DNA of 64,000 bases from an uncultured Pseudoteredinibacter sp. (GCF_947500695.1 NZ_CANMSS010000002.1:496001-560000), one strand, 5' to 3'; positions 28,906 to 37,623 are shown, numbered from the stretch's first letter. The notes: generated by a model not told the origin, from the letters alone. Translations and numbers: made by a program.

Positions 28906-30672
28906 TTACAGCCCGATCGCCTTGGCCCCTGGACGACGGCTATCAGCGGCACCAAGCAATTGATTCCCTGTGATGGCAATCGATTGGGTGCTACCCATGG
29001 TGGCGCCAGCTTTTAGTTTATGCCCTTTGGCTTTCAACAAGGCCAAGGTATCTGGACTAAAGCCAGGTTCATATTCCAGCTTATAGTCACGTTTTCCCCA
29101 GCCCTGATGAATACGAGGGTAGGCCGTCGCCTCGGCAATGTTCATTTGATGATCCACCACATTGGAAATCAGCTGGGCAACAGTCGTGATAATGCGTCGT
29201 CCACCAGGTGTACCAGTGGCAAGCACGGCTTTACCGTCTTTAAAGAGCAAGGTGGGTGATTGGGTGCTCTTGGTGCGCTTACCACCAGCTATGGCATTCG
29301 GCTCACGCTGCTGGTTTTTGTAAACATGGCTGGGGCGGATAACAAAATTGTTAATCTGATTGTTCATCAGAATACCGGTGCCTTTAATGGTGACACCGGA
29401 GCCAAAGGAAGCGCTGAGGGTGTAAGTATTAGAAACCACGTTGCCTTCACTGTCGGCGATGGAGTAGTGAGTGGTATCTGGGCCGGGAGCAGGCCCTTGT
29501 AACACACTAGCTTTTACTTTGCGTGCGTCGCTAGCTTTGTTCAGGTTTATGCTCTCGCTATGTAGCTTGGCTAGAGATTTGTCCAGTAGCTGCTCAACCG
29601 GAATATCGCTGAAGCGCGGATCACCTAAATACTTAAATCGATCAGCATAAGAGCGCTTCATAGCCTCCGATAAAATGTGGAGGTTTTCTGCAGAGCCGGC
29701 ACCCATTTTACGGATATCAAAATTTTCGAGAATATTTAAAATCTGCAGTAAAGGCAGGCCACCTGCCGGTGGAGGCATAGTAAGTACTTGATGATCGCGA
29801 TAAGAAGTCTGCAATGGTTTGACTAAGCGAGCCTTATAACTTTCTAGATCTTGCGCTTGAAAATAACCTCCGTTGGCTTGCATATCTTTAACAAGACTGT
29901 CAGCAATGTCTCCTTGGTAGAAGGCATCGGCGCCGTGCTTGGCAATTTTTTCTAAAGATTTTGCTAGGTCTTCCTGTACAAACCTTTCACCTGCTTCCAT
30001 ATAGCCGCTACAGTTTTTGAAAAAAATTCGGCAGCTTTCAGCGTTTTTAGTGAGCACTGAGGATTTTGCCTTGAGGGCCCAAGCGAGATCATGGCTTACC
30101 GTAATACCTTCGCGAGCCAGCTTAACAGCAGGCTTAAGTAGATCTGCCCAAGGTAATTTACCCTGAGCTTGGTGGGCAGCGAACAAGCCTGCAACGGTGC
30201 CTGGCACCGTAGAGGCAGTATGACCGAGTTTGGTTTTACTGCGGTTCACTTTGCTATCTTCGATAAAGTCGTCAGATGTGACTGAGGAGGGGGCTTCTCC
30301 GCGATAGTCGATAGCCTGGGTGTCTCCGCTTTTTGCGGAGTGCATTAGCATAAAACCACCACCGCCTAGGTTGCCGGCTCTTGGTAGCGTCACGGCAAGC
30401 GCAAAGCCTACGGCAACAGCAGCATCAACAGCATTACCACCTTTAGCCAAAATATCGCGCCCGACTTCACTGGCGGTAATATTTTGGCTAACAACCATAC
30501 CTCGCTTGCCAATAACAGGGTGGTGGACACTATCGTAGCGTAAAATATAGCTAGAGCTTTTCTCTTGGCTTGGTTGCCAGCTCAGCGTTGGTTCGGCTGT
30601 TGCGCTTTGCTGGAATGGAATCACGCTGCAACTAAGAGCGGTTAAAAGACTGTTAAGGATGGTTTTGTTCAT
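28906..30672 (-). CDS. Gamma-glutamyltransferase paralogue with altered substrate pocket
   Basis: The 588-residue precursor has a signal peptide (LLTALSCSVIPFQQSATA) and the Ntn-hydrolase layout of the family, with predicted nucleophile T400 in PDTTHYSIAD. R124 (IDYRGEAP) and the oxyanion glycines (TGTPGG) are kept. Aligned by motif to the E. coli enzyme, other substrate residues differ: Asn411 becomes S420 (YTLS), Asp432-Asp433 become N441-N442 (NNQINNF), and PLSSM becomes TKSTQ (467-471). These positions hold the alpha-amino and carboxylate groups of gamma-glutamate, so specificity probably differs from ggt 1. It is likely self-processing but perhaps not a glutathione hydrolase. The receptor gene lies 177 bp downstream on the same strand. 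Confidence 0.9.
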   Translation of the reverse strand: MNKTILNSLLTALSCSVIPFQQSATAEPTLSWQPSQEKSSSYILRYDSVHHPVIGKRGMVVSQNITASEVGRDILAKGGNAVDAAVAVGFALAVTLPRAGNLGGGGFMLMHSAKSGDTQAIDYRGEAPSSVTSDDFIEDSKVNRSKTKLGHTASTVPGTVAGLFAAHQAQGKLPWADLLKPAVKLAREGITVSHDLAWALKAKSSVLTKNAESCRIFFKNCSGYMEAGERFVQEDLAKSLEKIAKHGADAFYQGDIADSLVKDMQANGGYFQAQDLESYKARLVKPLQTSYRDHQVLTMPPPAGGLPLLQILNILENFDIRKMGAGSAENLHILSEAMKRSYADRFKYLGDPRFSDIPVEQLLDKSLAKLHSESINLNKASDARKVKASVLQGPAPGPDTTHYSIADSEGNVVSNTYTLSASFGSGVTIKGTGILMNNQINNFVIRPSHVYKNQQREPNAIAGGKRTKSTQSPTLLFKDGKAVLATGTPGGRRIITTVAQLISNVVDHQMNIAEATAYPRIHQGWGKRDYKLEYEPGFSPDTLALLKAKGHKLKAGATMGSTQSIAITGNQLLGAADSRRPGAKAIGL

Positions 30673-30738
30673 AATAGTTCCCTAAGGCGATTAGCTTACG
30701 CTACAAGTTTTCAGCAAAGGGAACAAGCGAGGAAAGAG

Positions 30739-30771
30739 GCCATTTTGTTAACCTCAAGTTAACAAAATGGC
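30739..30771. repeat. 14-bp perfect inverted repeat between phytase and ggt 2
   Basis: GCCATTTTGTTAAC (30739-30752) and GTTAACAAAATGGC (30758-30771) pair perfectly around CTCAA. The repeat is 30 nt after the phytase stop and 66 nt upstream of the ggt 2 start. No T-run follows on either strand. It may be a terminator of phytase or an operator of ggt 2. Confidence 0.7.
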
Positions 30772-30801
30772 GGAGGGGGCACTAAGTGTGGAGCTGCTGT
30801 G

Positions 30802-32697
30802 CTATTGCAGGTTTAGGGCTTCACGAATTGCAGACCAAGAGAGCAGCTTGAAGTTTTGTGGCTCGCTCGGTAGTACATTATGCCCATCCTGTACGACGAG
30901 TAGGCCTTCGCTGAACCTACCCCCTAAGTTGGCGCTCGTGACATGGAGGCCATCAGTTTCTGATGCTCCATCTACCCCAGCTAATGGATCCATGGAAATT
31001 TTAAATGATCCGCGATACTCGTAAGGTGCAAGCGTATCGTAAACGGCATAGCTATTATTACCCTGGCTAGAAACCACTAAGTAGTCTTTATCTTTGCCTT
31101 GATAGATAGCCATTCCTTCAACGTCATCTTTCAGTGGGCCACCCACTTTGTGGATGAGCTCAGCTTGGCTTTGGCTGTCTGGATTGCTATCTATTACCCA
31201 AATGCCTGCGTCTTCTTCACCCATAAAGAGGCGCTGATGTTTCTCATCGACCGCACAACCTTCCGGCTGGCCTGGTAGGCTAAATTCACGGCTCAGCTTC
31301 CCAGTCATATTGCGGCTTGAGCCGCCTACTAAATATTGTTGGTAGAGGCCGCTTTTATCATTGGCCAAAACATAAGCTTTACCATCTGTTTGGAACATGC
31401 AAAGTCCATAAATTTCATGCATGGATGTGGCAATCTGGCCGGCCTCACGCACAACTCCATCTGAGGAGATCTGAAACATGGCGATGCTATTATTGTCACG
31501 CAGGCTCGCAGCAGCGATATCAGAATTACCGTCATCCAATGCTATCTGATAGACGATATCGACATTATTCAAGCGGCCCGTTCGTAAAAACTGTTGTTCT
31601 TTTCCGTCTAAGCTATAGCTATGCAAGCCGGCAGTTTTATTGGTACCCAAGATTAGCGGGTCAGTGGGTGAATTTTGGTTTACCCAAATGGCTGGGTCAT
31701 CAGCGACATCTCCATAACGAGGCATGGCTTGAGTTTCGCCGTCTGCTTTAAGCTGTGGCATGCTCTCAGCACTGTGGCTTTTCAGTTCGATATTGTCTTG
31801 CCATAAATAGACTTGACCTTGCTCATCCACGCTTGCAAGCTTAAGCTGTTCTCCGTCTTGAGCGAGAGCTAGCTGTTCAGCCTCGGTGGCGCCAGCTAGC
31901 TGATAGCGAGCTTTAAATTCACCACCAGAAACTAAAGTAACGCTGCCCTCAGTTGTAGATAGAGCTGCAAAGCCACCATCGATTGCACTGATAGCGCTAA
32001 TATCTTTTCCAAGAATGCCACCCCAAACACTACTTAAAGCGATGAGCTCACGCCCACTTTCAGCTTCGGGTTCAGCTTCATAGGCCCACACGCCGGTAGA
32101 TTCCTCACTTACATAAAGAGCTTGTTCGCTATCATCGACCGCACAATAGCTTCCTGGTGCTGTCGTAAACTGGCGGACCTGTTGAGATGGGCCCCGATCG
32201 TTAATTAGCCACTGCTGAGCCCGGCCTTCACCATCCAAATAAAACGCAAAAAGCTGCTGCTCAAACTCGTTTAAGCACAAACCATCAATATTAAAGCCAG
32301 GGCTAGCAAAGCGGTTGAGCTCACGGATTTCTTCATCGACTTGGGTATACAAAATTGGAGTATTTTTATTTTTGTCGACTATCAGCAAGCGAAGAAATCC
32401 GCCTGGCTTGCGAAAGTCAGCCAATTCAAACTTCCCTTGTATTTCATGAAGTGTGCTTCCAGACCTATCTAATAAGCGCAAACCAAAAGATTCGCTAATA
32501 GCGATCGTATAATTATCAAGAGGAATAATTTGTTGGGCGGAATCTACCGTATAGCTGGCAGCTACCTCAGTGTTTTTCTGGTTAATGCTGGATTTTTTTG
32601 GCTCAGATTGATCGGCACAAGCGATCAAACTTAATAAAGCTATGGTGGAGGCGAGAGTTTTGTTAAAGCTGTTTTTGTACATCATCAATTTATGCAT
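30802..32697 (-). CDS. Beta-propeller phytase lipoprotein with two propeller-like domains
   Basis: The 631-residue protein has a lipoprotein signal with lipobox LIAC (Cys27). The C-terminal half (about 310-631) is a beta-propeller (alkaline, Ca-dependent) phytase: YGDVADDPAIWVN, LNNVDIVYQIAL, YGLCMFQTDGKAYVLANDKS, PEGCAVDEKHQRLFMGEED, DDVEGMAIY and ETDGLHVTSA. The N-terminal half (about 45-300) has weaker propeller repeats such as SYCAVDDSEQALYVSEESTG and looks like an incomplete second domain, as in dual-domain phytases. It would release phosphate from phytate at the cell surface. A TonB-dependent receptor gene lies 72 nt upstream on the same strand and is likely cotranscribed; a Pho-box-like sequence precedes that gene. 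Confidence 0.92.
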   Translation of the reverse strand: MHKLMMYKNSFNKTLASTIALLSLIACADQSEPKKSSINQKNTEVAASYTVDSAQQIIPLDNYTIAISESFGLRLLDRSGSTLHEIQGKFELADFRKPGGFLRLLIVDKNKNTPILYTQVDEEIRELNRFASPGFNIDGLCLNEFEQQLFAFYLDGEGRAQQWLINDRGPSQQVRQFTTAPGSYCAVDDSEQALYVSEESTGVWAYEAEPEAESGRELIALSSVWGGILGKDISAISAIDGGFAALSTTEGSVTLVSGGEFKARYQLAGATEAEQLALAQDGEQLKLASVDEQGQVYLWQDNIELKSHSAESMPQLKADGETQAMPRYGDVADDPAIWVNQNSPTDPLILGTNKTAGLHSYSLDGKEQQFLRTGRLNNVDIVYQIALDDGNSDIAAASLRDNNSIAMFQISSDGVVREAGQIATSMHEIYGLCMFQTDGKAYVLANDKSGLYQQYLVGGSSRNMTGKLSREFSLPGQPEGCAVDEKHQRLFMGEEDAGIWVIDSNPDSQSQAELIHKVGGPLKDDVEGMAIYQGKDKDYLVVSSQGNNSYAVYDTLAPYEYRGSFKISMDPLAGVDGASETDGLHVTSANLGGRFSEGLLVVQDGHNVLPSEPQNFKLLSWSAIREALNLQ

Positions 32698-32769
32698 AGT
32701 ATTCTACTTAAAGTTAGCAGTGCCACCCAGCTATAGGGGGGCTGGGCAACACCACTAAAAACTGGACAA

Positions 32770-35319
32770 TTAAAAATTAGTAATCGTAGCGCCTAGTTTG
32801 AAGGTCGGACCATAATCTTCGTATTGTGCATTCCAACGAGGCTGACTTACGTAAGCGTAAAACGGTTCGTCATTGATATTAATGGCTTCAAAAAACACTT
32901 GGATATTGTCTTTGATGAAGTAGCGTGCACTAAAATCAAGCTGAAAGTGGTCGTCGACAATGATATCGTTAACGGGGCTTTCGGCATTAATTTCATCAAG
33001 GTAATCAGATTTATAGTTTGCAGCTAGGCGTAAACTTAATTTGTCACTATCGTAACCGACGGTAAAGTTTCCTGTAGTATCTGACTGCTGTGGCAGTCGA
33101 ATAGTGCGAGAGCCTTCGATGGTATCGATCTCGGCATCAGATTCTGCCAATGTTAAGTTGGCAGAAAGTAGTAGACCATTAAAAGGTTCTGGCAACTCAC
33201 TGAGTTGTTTAGACCAGGCGAATTCAACACCATAGAGCTTTGCGTCCTGACCATTCAGCGCGATTTCAGCTTCTTCGATATTTTCAAATCCACTCAGTTG
33301 ATCTGTAATGGTGTCATAAATAAAAGTATCGATATCTTTATAAAATGCGAATGCTGAAACAACACCGGCAAAACCCATATAGTGCTCAATACCTACATCT
33401 AAGTTGCTGCTCTCCCAGGGTTTAAGTTGGGGGTTTCCGAACTCACCTTTTTCGCCATCGTCTTCCAAAATATAACCTGGACGAGCTTGTTCGAAAGTAG
33501 GGCGAACCACTGAGTTGGTCCATGCGGCACGAAGTTGAGTATTGTCATTAACGATATAGCGTAAATGCAGCGCGGGTAGAAAATGAGAGTCGCTGCGGCT
33601 AGCTTGACGCGCTGTGATTTGCTGATCGTCCTCAGCGTCGTCATCATAGGCAAAGCCATTCGCTTTGAAGTCAACCTCTTGATAACGTGCACCAAAGACT
33701 AAGCGTAGATCCTCAATATCCATAGTGGCCATGGCATAGACAGCTTGCAGATCTTCTTCAACTACCCAATCACCTGCGTTAGACTCTTCAATATTGAGTT
33801 CGCGATCCTGATTTTGTGCAGCGGCCAGTACTGCCGAAGAGTTAATGCCTGGGCCAAAGCGCTGCAGTTTGTAATTGATATCACTATTAGCAAAATCACT
33901 TAAAGGGTTGAGCATTTCCTCGATTTCGCTGACCGTTTCGTCGACCTGTTTTTCTCTTTGGCTAAATTTGGCGCCAAATTTAATTTCTGTTGGGTAGGCG
34001 CCGAGCTTAATATCTTTAGATATATCAAGCTTAAAGCTGCTAGCTTCGTCTTCAGCTTGGGCTTTGGCGAGCTCAACAGATTCTAAAAAATATAAGTTCG
34101 GGTTGTAGAAGGTATCGGGTGCAATTAGCTTTGGTTGCTGAGAGTCTTCAAAGCCAACGTCTCCTTCAACATTAGCCACAAATTTAGCTTCGGAGATATG
34201 TTCTGGTTCTACTTCTTCTGATTTGCTGTAGCCTAAATTGTACTCTAAGGTCCAATCATTGGCCTTGTATTCTCCGCCGAATACCGTCGAAAATATCTTC
34301 TGGGTTTCTAGGCGCTGTTTCAACTCACGCACCGCGATAGGACGGTCTTCGAATTCATTGCCTTCGCCATCTATGTAGTCATCTTCTTTTAAGCTGCCCA
34401 GCTCTCCTGACGCGAGAGGGTCTTCGAACTCAATAATATTCGCTAGACGCTGCTCTGTATCGGTATATTCACTAAATAAACTTCGCAGAAATATTTGATG
34501 GTTTTCACTAACTTTGTAATCGATATTAAACGCTGCTCCTAAGCGCTCGCGTTCAATAGCGTAATTGCGTTGTTCAAACTCTTCTAGTTTGGCTTCGCCC
34601 TCTTCGATTTCCCACTTGCCACCAGTTTCACTGTTATTAGAGCCAAACTCACGGTCAAACCAACTGACCGCTCCCGCAATGGCAAGATTTTCGCTACCTT
34701 TACCGACACTAAAAATATTGCTAACACTGGCGGCAAGCTTAGGGCTGCTTTCACCGCTAAGATCATCGTAGCTGCCTTCGCTGCTTAAAGAGTAGAACAG
34801 GCCATCGCGATCGAAACCGGAAACACTTTTGACTTCAACCGAGCCACCGATGGCATCAGCGTCCATATCTGGGGTTATGGACTTTGTGACTTCTAAGGTT
34901 TCGACGAGGTCGGCGGGAATAACATCCAAGGCCACTGCACGACGATCTGACTCCGGTGAAGGCGTGCTCATGCCATTAATACTGACAGAGTTTAAGTCAG
35001 CAGAAAGACCCCGCACACTGACGAAGCGGCCTTCACCTTGGTCACGCTCAATGGAAACACCAGGCACACGCTGCAAAGCTTCAGAAACATTAGTGTCGGG
35101 TAGTTTCCCAATAGAGTCGGCACTGACAATACTTTTAATGTTGTCGGCCATGCGCTGCTTCTCGAGTGCGCGATTCAAACTTGCGGCATTACCGAAAACG
35201 ATAATTTCTTCTAACTTTTCGCTGTCTTGAGCAAAGCTTAGATTGCTTGCACCGATTGTTGCTGTAATCGCCAGAGCAAGCTGACTATGTTTAAAGACTT
35301 TGCGTACTACTGTGGCCAT
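32770..35319 (-). CDS. TonB-dependent receptor of the phytase operon
   Basis: I place the start at the ATG 35317-35319 (849 residues), which has AAGGGGAG about 5 nt upstream and begins a signal peptide (LALAITATIGASNLSFA). The in-frame Met at 35433 would add 38 residues with no signal-like character. Plug motifs are LPDTNVSEALQRVPGVSIER, GEGRFVSVRGLSADLNSVSI and DADAIGGSVEVKS. The barrel ends in Phe (GATITNF). The plug belongs to the TonB-receptor type with the LPDxNVAEALQRxPG signature common in marine bacteria. Beta-propeller phytase genes often sit beside such receptors. Uptake of phytate or inositol phosphates is plausible but unproven. Confidence 0.93.
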   Translation of the reverse strand: MATVVRKVFKHSQLALAITATIGASNLSFAQDSEKLEEIIVFGNAASLNRALEKQRMADNIKSIVSADSIGKLPDTNVSEALQRVPGVSIERDQGEGRFVSVRGLSADLNSVSINGMSTPSPESDRRAVALDVIPADLVETLEVTKSITPDMDADAIGGSVEVKSVSGFDRDGLFYSLSSEGSYDDLSGESSPKLAASVSNIFSVGKGSENLAIAGAVSWFDREFGSNNSETGGKWEIEEGEAKLEEFEQRNYAIERERLGAAFNIDYKVSENHQIFLRSLFSEYTDTEQRLANIIEFEDPLASGELGSLKEDDYIDGEGNEFEDRPIAVRELKQRLETQKIFSTVFGGEYKANDWTLEYNLGYSKSEEVEPEHISEAKFVANVEGDVGFEDSQQPKLIAPDTFYNPNLYFLESVELAKAQAEDEASSFKLDISKDIKLGAYPTEIKFGAKFSQREKQVDETVSEIEEMLNPLSDFANSDINYKLQRFGPGINSSAVLAAAQNQDRELNIEESNAGDWVVEEDLQAVYAMATMDIEDLRLVFGARYQEVDFKANGFAYDDDAEDDQQITARQASRSDSHFLPALHLRYIVNDNTQLRAAWTNSVVRPTFEQARPGYILEDDGEKGEFGNPQLKPWESSNLDVGIEHYMGFAGVVSAFAFYKDIDTFIYDTITDQLSGFENIEEAEIALNGQDAKLYGVEFAWSKQLSELPEPFNGLLLSANLTLAESDAEIDTIEGSRTIRLPQQSDTTGNFTVGYDSDKLSLRLAANYKSDYLDEINAESPVNDIIVDDHFQLDFSARYFIKDNIQVFFEAININDEPFYAYVSQPRWNAQYEDYGPTFKLGATITNF

Positions 35320-35376
35320 GGTGGCTCCCCTTAAATAAAGTCCCGAAGGAATTGGGGCGAACGTTAGAAAGTCTAT

Positions 35377-35394
35377 GTGACAGATTAGTGACGT
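35377..35394 (-). promoter_or_regulatory. Pho-box-like PhoB site, receptor-phytase side
   Basis: Reverse strand reads ACGTCAC-TAAT-CTGTCAC, with 14 of 18 matches to the E. coli Pho box; the second heptamer is exact. It ends 57 nt before the receptor ATG, and TTCTAA lies about 8 nt downstream as a possible -10 box. Confidence 0.65.
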
Positions 35395-35604
35395 CAAGTC
35401 GTCGAAAGGCTGTACTCTCAATATTATGGGCATCGAAACGCTTATTTTGTAAGCAGCTTGAGCTTTTAGGACTACGGCAACAACTCAAAACACGATCTTT
35501 CCTAACGCCAGAGCAGTATAAATAGCCTTTTTCGTAAAAGAAAATCCAAAAAGTCTCAATTTCTATGAGCTAATGAGCAGAGCTTAAGATAGAGCGGTTA
35601 CTTG

Positions 35605-35622
35605 TTGTCATAAAGCTGTCAC
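35605..35622 (+). promoter_or_regulatory. Pho-box-like PhoB site, GGDEF-AraC side
   Basis: TTGTCAT-AAAG-CTGTCAC matches the E. coli Pho box at 16 of 18 positions, with heptamers 11 bp apart. It ends 40 nt before the GGDEF start, and TATTGT at 35635-35640 is a possible -10 element. Confidence 0.75.
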
Positions 35623-35662
35623 CTGAAACTGTTTTATTGTCATCAGTGAAAAAGGTAATGAC

Positions 35663-36601
35663 ATGCTGCAACAGCTAAAAAAACACACAAGCAAGCTTTT
35701 GTTAATTCTACTGCTATTGAGCGCACAGATATTAATTACTCTTGCGCTAGGTGAAAGTAAACAATGGCAAGAAGTTGATTGGCTTGATATTGCTGGTGAA
35801 GGTGGGGCGGTATGGCTTTGCATGGTGTGGTTGATTGTACTGTTGGCAAGCCGGCCTCATGGTCCTGTCACGAGCTTGCTGTTCTGGGGCTTTAGCTGCT
35901 TCTTAATTGCCAGTGGACAAGATTTATTGGATGAATTTATTCGCCTTCCTGATGCAACTATTTGGAGTCACGCCGTAGAGTCAATTCCTATGCCGATTGG
36001 CATGTTGCTAATGAGCATCGGCTTATTACATTGGTACCGTGAACAACAAGCACTTAATGAGCAGTTGCTCAAGCGCGAGAGAGGTCGCCGAGATCATCGA
36101 CGCTTGGATAAGATTACCGGTCTGGCTGATGCTCATTACCTACGCACTCAATTGTCGATTGAACTTCAAAAAGCTCGTGCAGAAGGCTTGCCGACATCTA
36201 TTTTGATGTTGGATATCGATGAGTTTAGAAACATTAATCGCAGGCTTGGAATCACGGAAGGGGACAGATTATTAAGTGAATTGACCGAGTTGATCTTGTT
36301 AAATTTACGCCGAAGAGACCTTCTTTGTCGCTATGCTGGTGATCGCTTTGCTATTGTAATGCCGGCAACCTGCCAAGAAATGGCAGTGCTTGTTGCTCAG
36401 CAGTTAGAGGATGTGTGCCGCCACTTTGCATTTAGAGCTCGTAATAGTGACAGTGCACAATTTCACACTGTTAGCACCGCGGTGGCAACCGACGGTCTAG
36501 ATGCTTCAATAGAAGAATCTGACGTTGTAGATAAGCTTTTGGAGCGTGCAAACTATCGCTTAGCAAAGGCTAAAGAAAGGCGCTTGCTAAAGGTTGCCTG
36601 A
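35663..36601 (+). CDS. Membrane-anchored GGDEF-domain protein with AGDRF signature
   Basis: The 312-residue protein has four hydrophobic segments in residues 1-130 (for example LLLILLLLSAQILITLA and VWLCMVWLIVLLA). A coiled linker and a GGDEF domain (about 145-312) follow. Substrate and metal positions are kept: LMLDIDEFRNINRRLG and EGDRLL. The signature loop, however, reads A225-G226-D227-R228-F229 instead of GGDEF. The third acidic residue remains but the next Glu is Arg, so activity may be low or lost. No inhibitory RxxD site is obvious. The stop overlaps the next ATG by one base (TGATG), so it is coupled to the AraC-type regulator. Confidence 0.88.
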   Translation: MLQQLKKHTSKLLLILLLLSAQILITLALGESKQWQEVDWLDIAGEGGAVWLCMVWLIVLLASRPHGPVTSLLFWGFSCFLIASGQDLLDEFIRLPDATIWSHAVESIPMPIGMLLMSIGLLHWYREQQALNEQLLKRERGRRDHRRLDKITGLADAHYLRTQLSIELQKARAEGLPTSILMLDIDEFRNINRRLGITEGDRLLSELTELILLNLRRRDLLCRYAGDRFAIVMPATCQEMAVLVAQQLEDVCRHFAFRARNSDSAQFHTVSTAVATDGLDASIEESDVVDKLLERANYRLAKAKERRLLKVA

Positions 36602-37623
36602 TGCACAAGTTATATCATGCATTGGCAGAAAGGCGTTTTCTCGCACAAGAAAACTTGCTGGGCTTGTTAGAGCTCGCTCAGAGTCGCGGAGTACACCCGG
36701 ATAAACTATTAAAGGGTAGTAGCATATTCTCTGAGGATATCGAAGATGCCAGTACAATGCTATCAGCACAACAGCTATTGGCCATTTTTAAAAATGCCAA
36801 GCGCAGCTTTGGTGCAGATGATGGTAGCTTTCTGCTAGGTCAGTATCTACTGCCGGGAAATCACCCGCAATTCGCTAGCGCAATTCTTGCCTCACCAACG
36901 CTTCTTGATTTAATAGAATTCTTACAGAAGTTTGGGTTTTTATCCCAGCCCCTGATAGAGTTTAAAAGCGTTTATGATGATCAAAACCTCTATTTGCAAT
37001 TACTGCCAGTTGATATTGATGATTACGCTAATGATTTCTTGATCGAATCGATAAGCAGTGCTTTTTTTTCCTTCTCTCGCTGGTTGGGTGTCGATACCTC
37101 TTCTTGGTTCTGCTTGCATGCCTTTAAAGAGCCTAAGTATCAAGAGCAGTTTTTAGTTCACTATGGCCTGAGGCCAAAGTTTGCCAGCCATATCAATGCC
37201 ATTATTATCCCGAGAGCAAGCTTGTCTGAACAGTTACCCAGAGGGTCAAGGGCTCGCTTTGATTTGGCATGCAAGCTTTGCAAACAAAAAAACCTACCTG
37301 AGAAGTCGAGTAGAAGTTTATCGTTGTGGGTTTATCAGAGCTTGCAAGACGAGCTATCCCAAGCTCCTGGCCTAGAGGAGCTAGCGGAGCGCTTAGAGCT
37401 AAGCCCTGCGTCTTTTAAGCGCCACTTGAAGGTAGAAGGGGGCAGCTACCAAACTATCTTGGATAGTGTTCGACGTCATATGGCGATCTACTACTTGCAT
37501 GCCGGTCAGCTGAGTACCGAAGAAATTGCCCAAAAGCTAAATTATCATGACAAACACAACTTTAAACGTTCGTTTCGTCGCTGGACGGGGATTAACCCGT
37601 CGCTATACCTGGCTAGCAGTTAG
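36601..37623 (+). CDS. AraC-family transcriptional regulator
   Basis: The 340-residue protein has an N-terminal ligand-binding domain of the arabinose-binding type found in OruR-like regulators (about 20-205). The C-terminal AraC double helix-turn-helix (about 240-338) shows LEELAERLELSPASFKRHLK and LSTEEIAQKLNYHDKHNFKR, ending FRRWTGINPSLYL. The ATG overlaps the TGA of the GGDEF gene, so translation is coupled. Its effector and targets are not visible. Nearby candidates are the divergent receptor-phytase operon and its own operon, both of which carry Pho-box-like sequences. Confidence 0.93.
   Translation: MHKLYHALAERRFLAQENLLGLLELAQSRGVHPDKLLKGSSIFSEDIEDASTMLSAQQLLAIFKNAKRSFGADDGSFLLGQYLLPGNHPQFASAILASPTLLDLIEFLQKFGFLSQPLIEFKSVYDDQNLYLQLLPVDIDDYANDFLIESISSAFFSFSRWLGVDTSSWFCLHAFKEPKYQEQFLVHYGLRPKFASHINAIIIPRASLSEQLPRGSRARFDLACKLCKQKNLPEKSSRSLSLWVYQSLQDELSQAPGLEELAERLELSPASFKRHLKVEGGSYQTILDSVRRHMAIYYLHAGQLSTEEIAQKLNYHDKHNFKRSFRRWTGINPSLYLASS

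Larger units (their letters stand above)
35320..35662. other. 343-bp divergent regulatory region
   Basis: This gap separates the leftward receptor-phytase operon from the rightward GGDEF-AraC operon. It holds two Pho-box-like sequences in opposite orientation (listed separately), each correctly placed for one operon. A further half-site, TTGTCAT, occurs at 35637-35643. The middle (35400-35600) is AT-rich with no recognisable gene. Confidence 0.7.

Noticed and set aside
32726..32746. CCCAGC/GCTGGG hairpin between the receptor and phytase genes as terminator
   Set aside because: The stem is only 6 bp and no T-run follows on the reverse strand, so cotranscription is still expected.
32770..35433. 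Longer N-terminus (start at 35433) of the phytase-operon receptor
   Set aside because: The ATG at 35319 has a good ribosome site and begins a signal peptide; the longer form would also span the Pho box.
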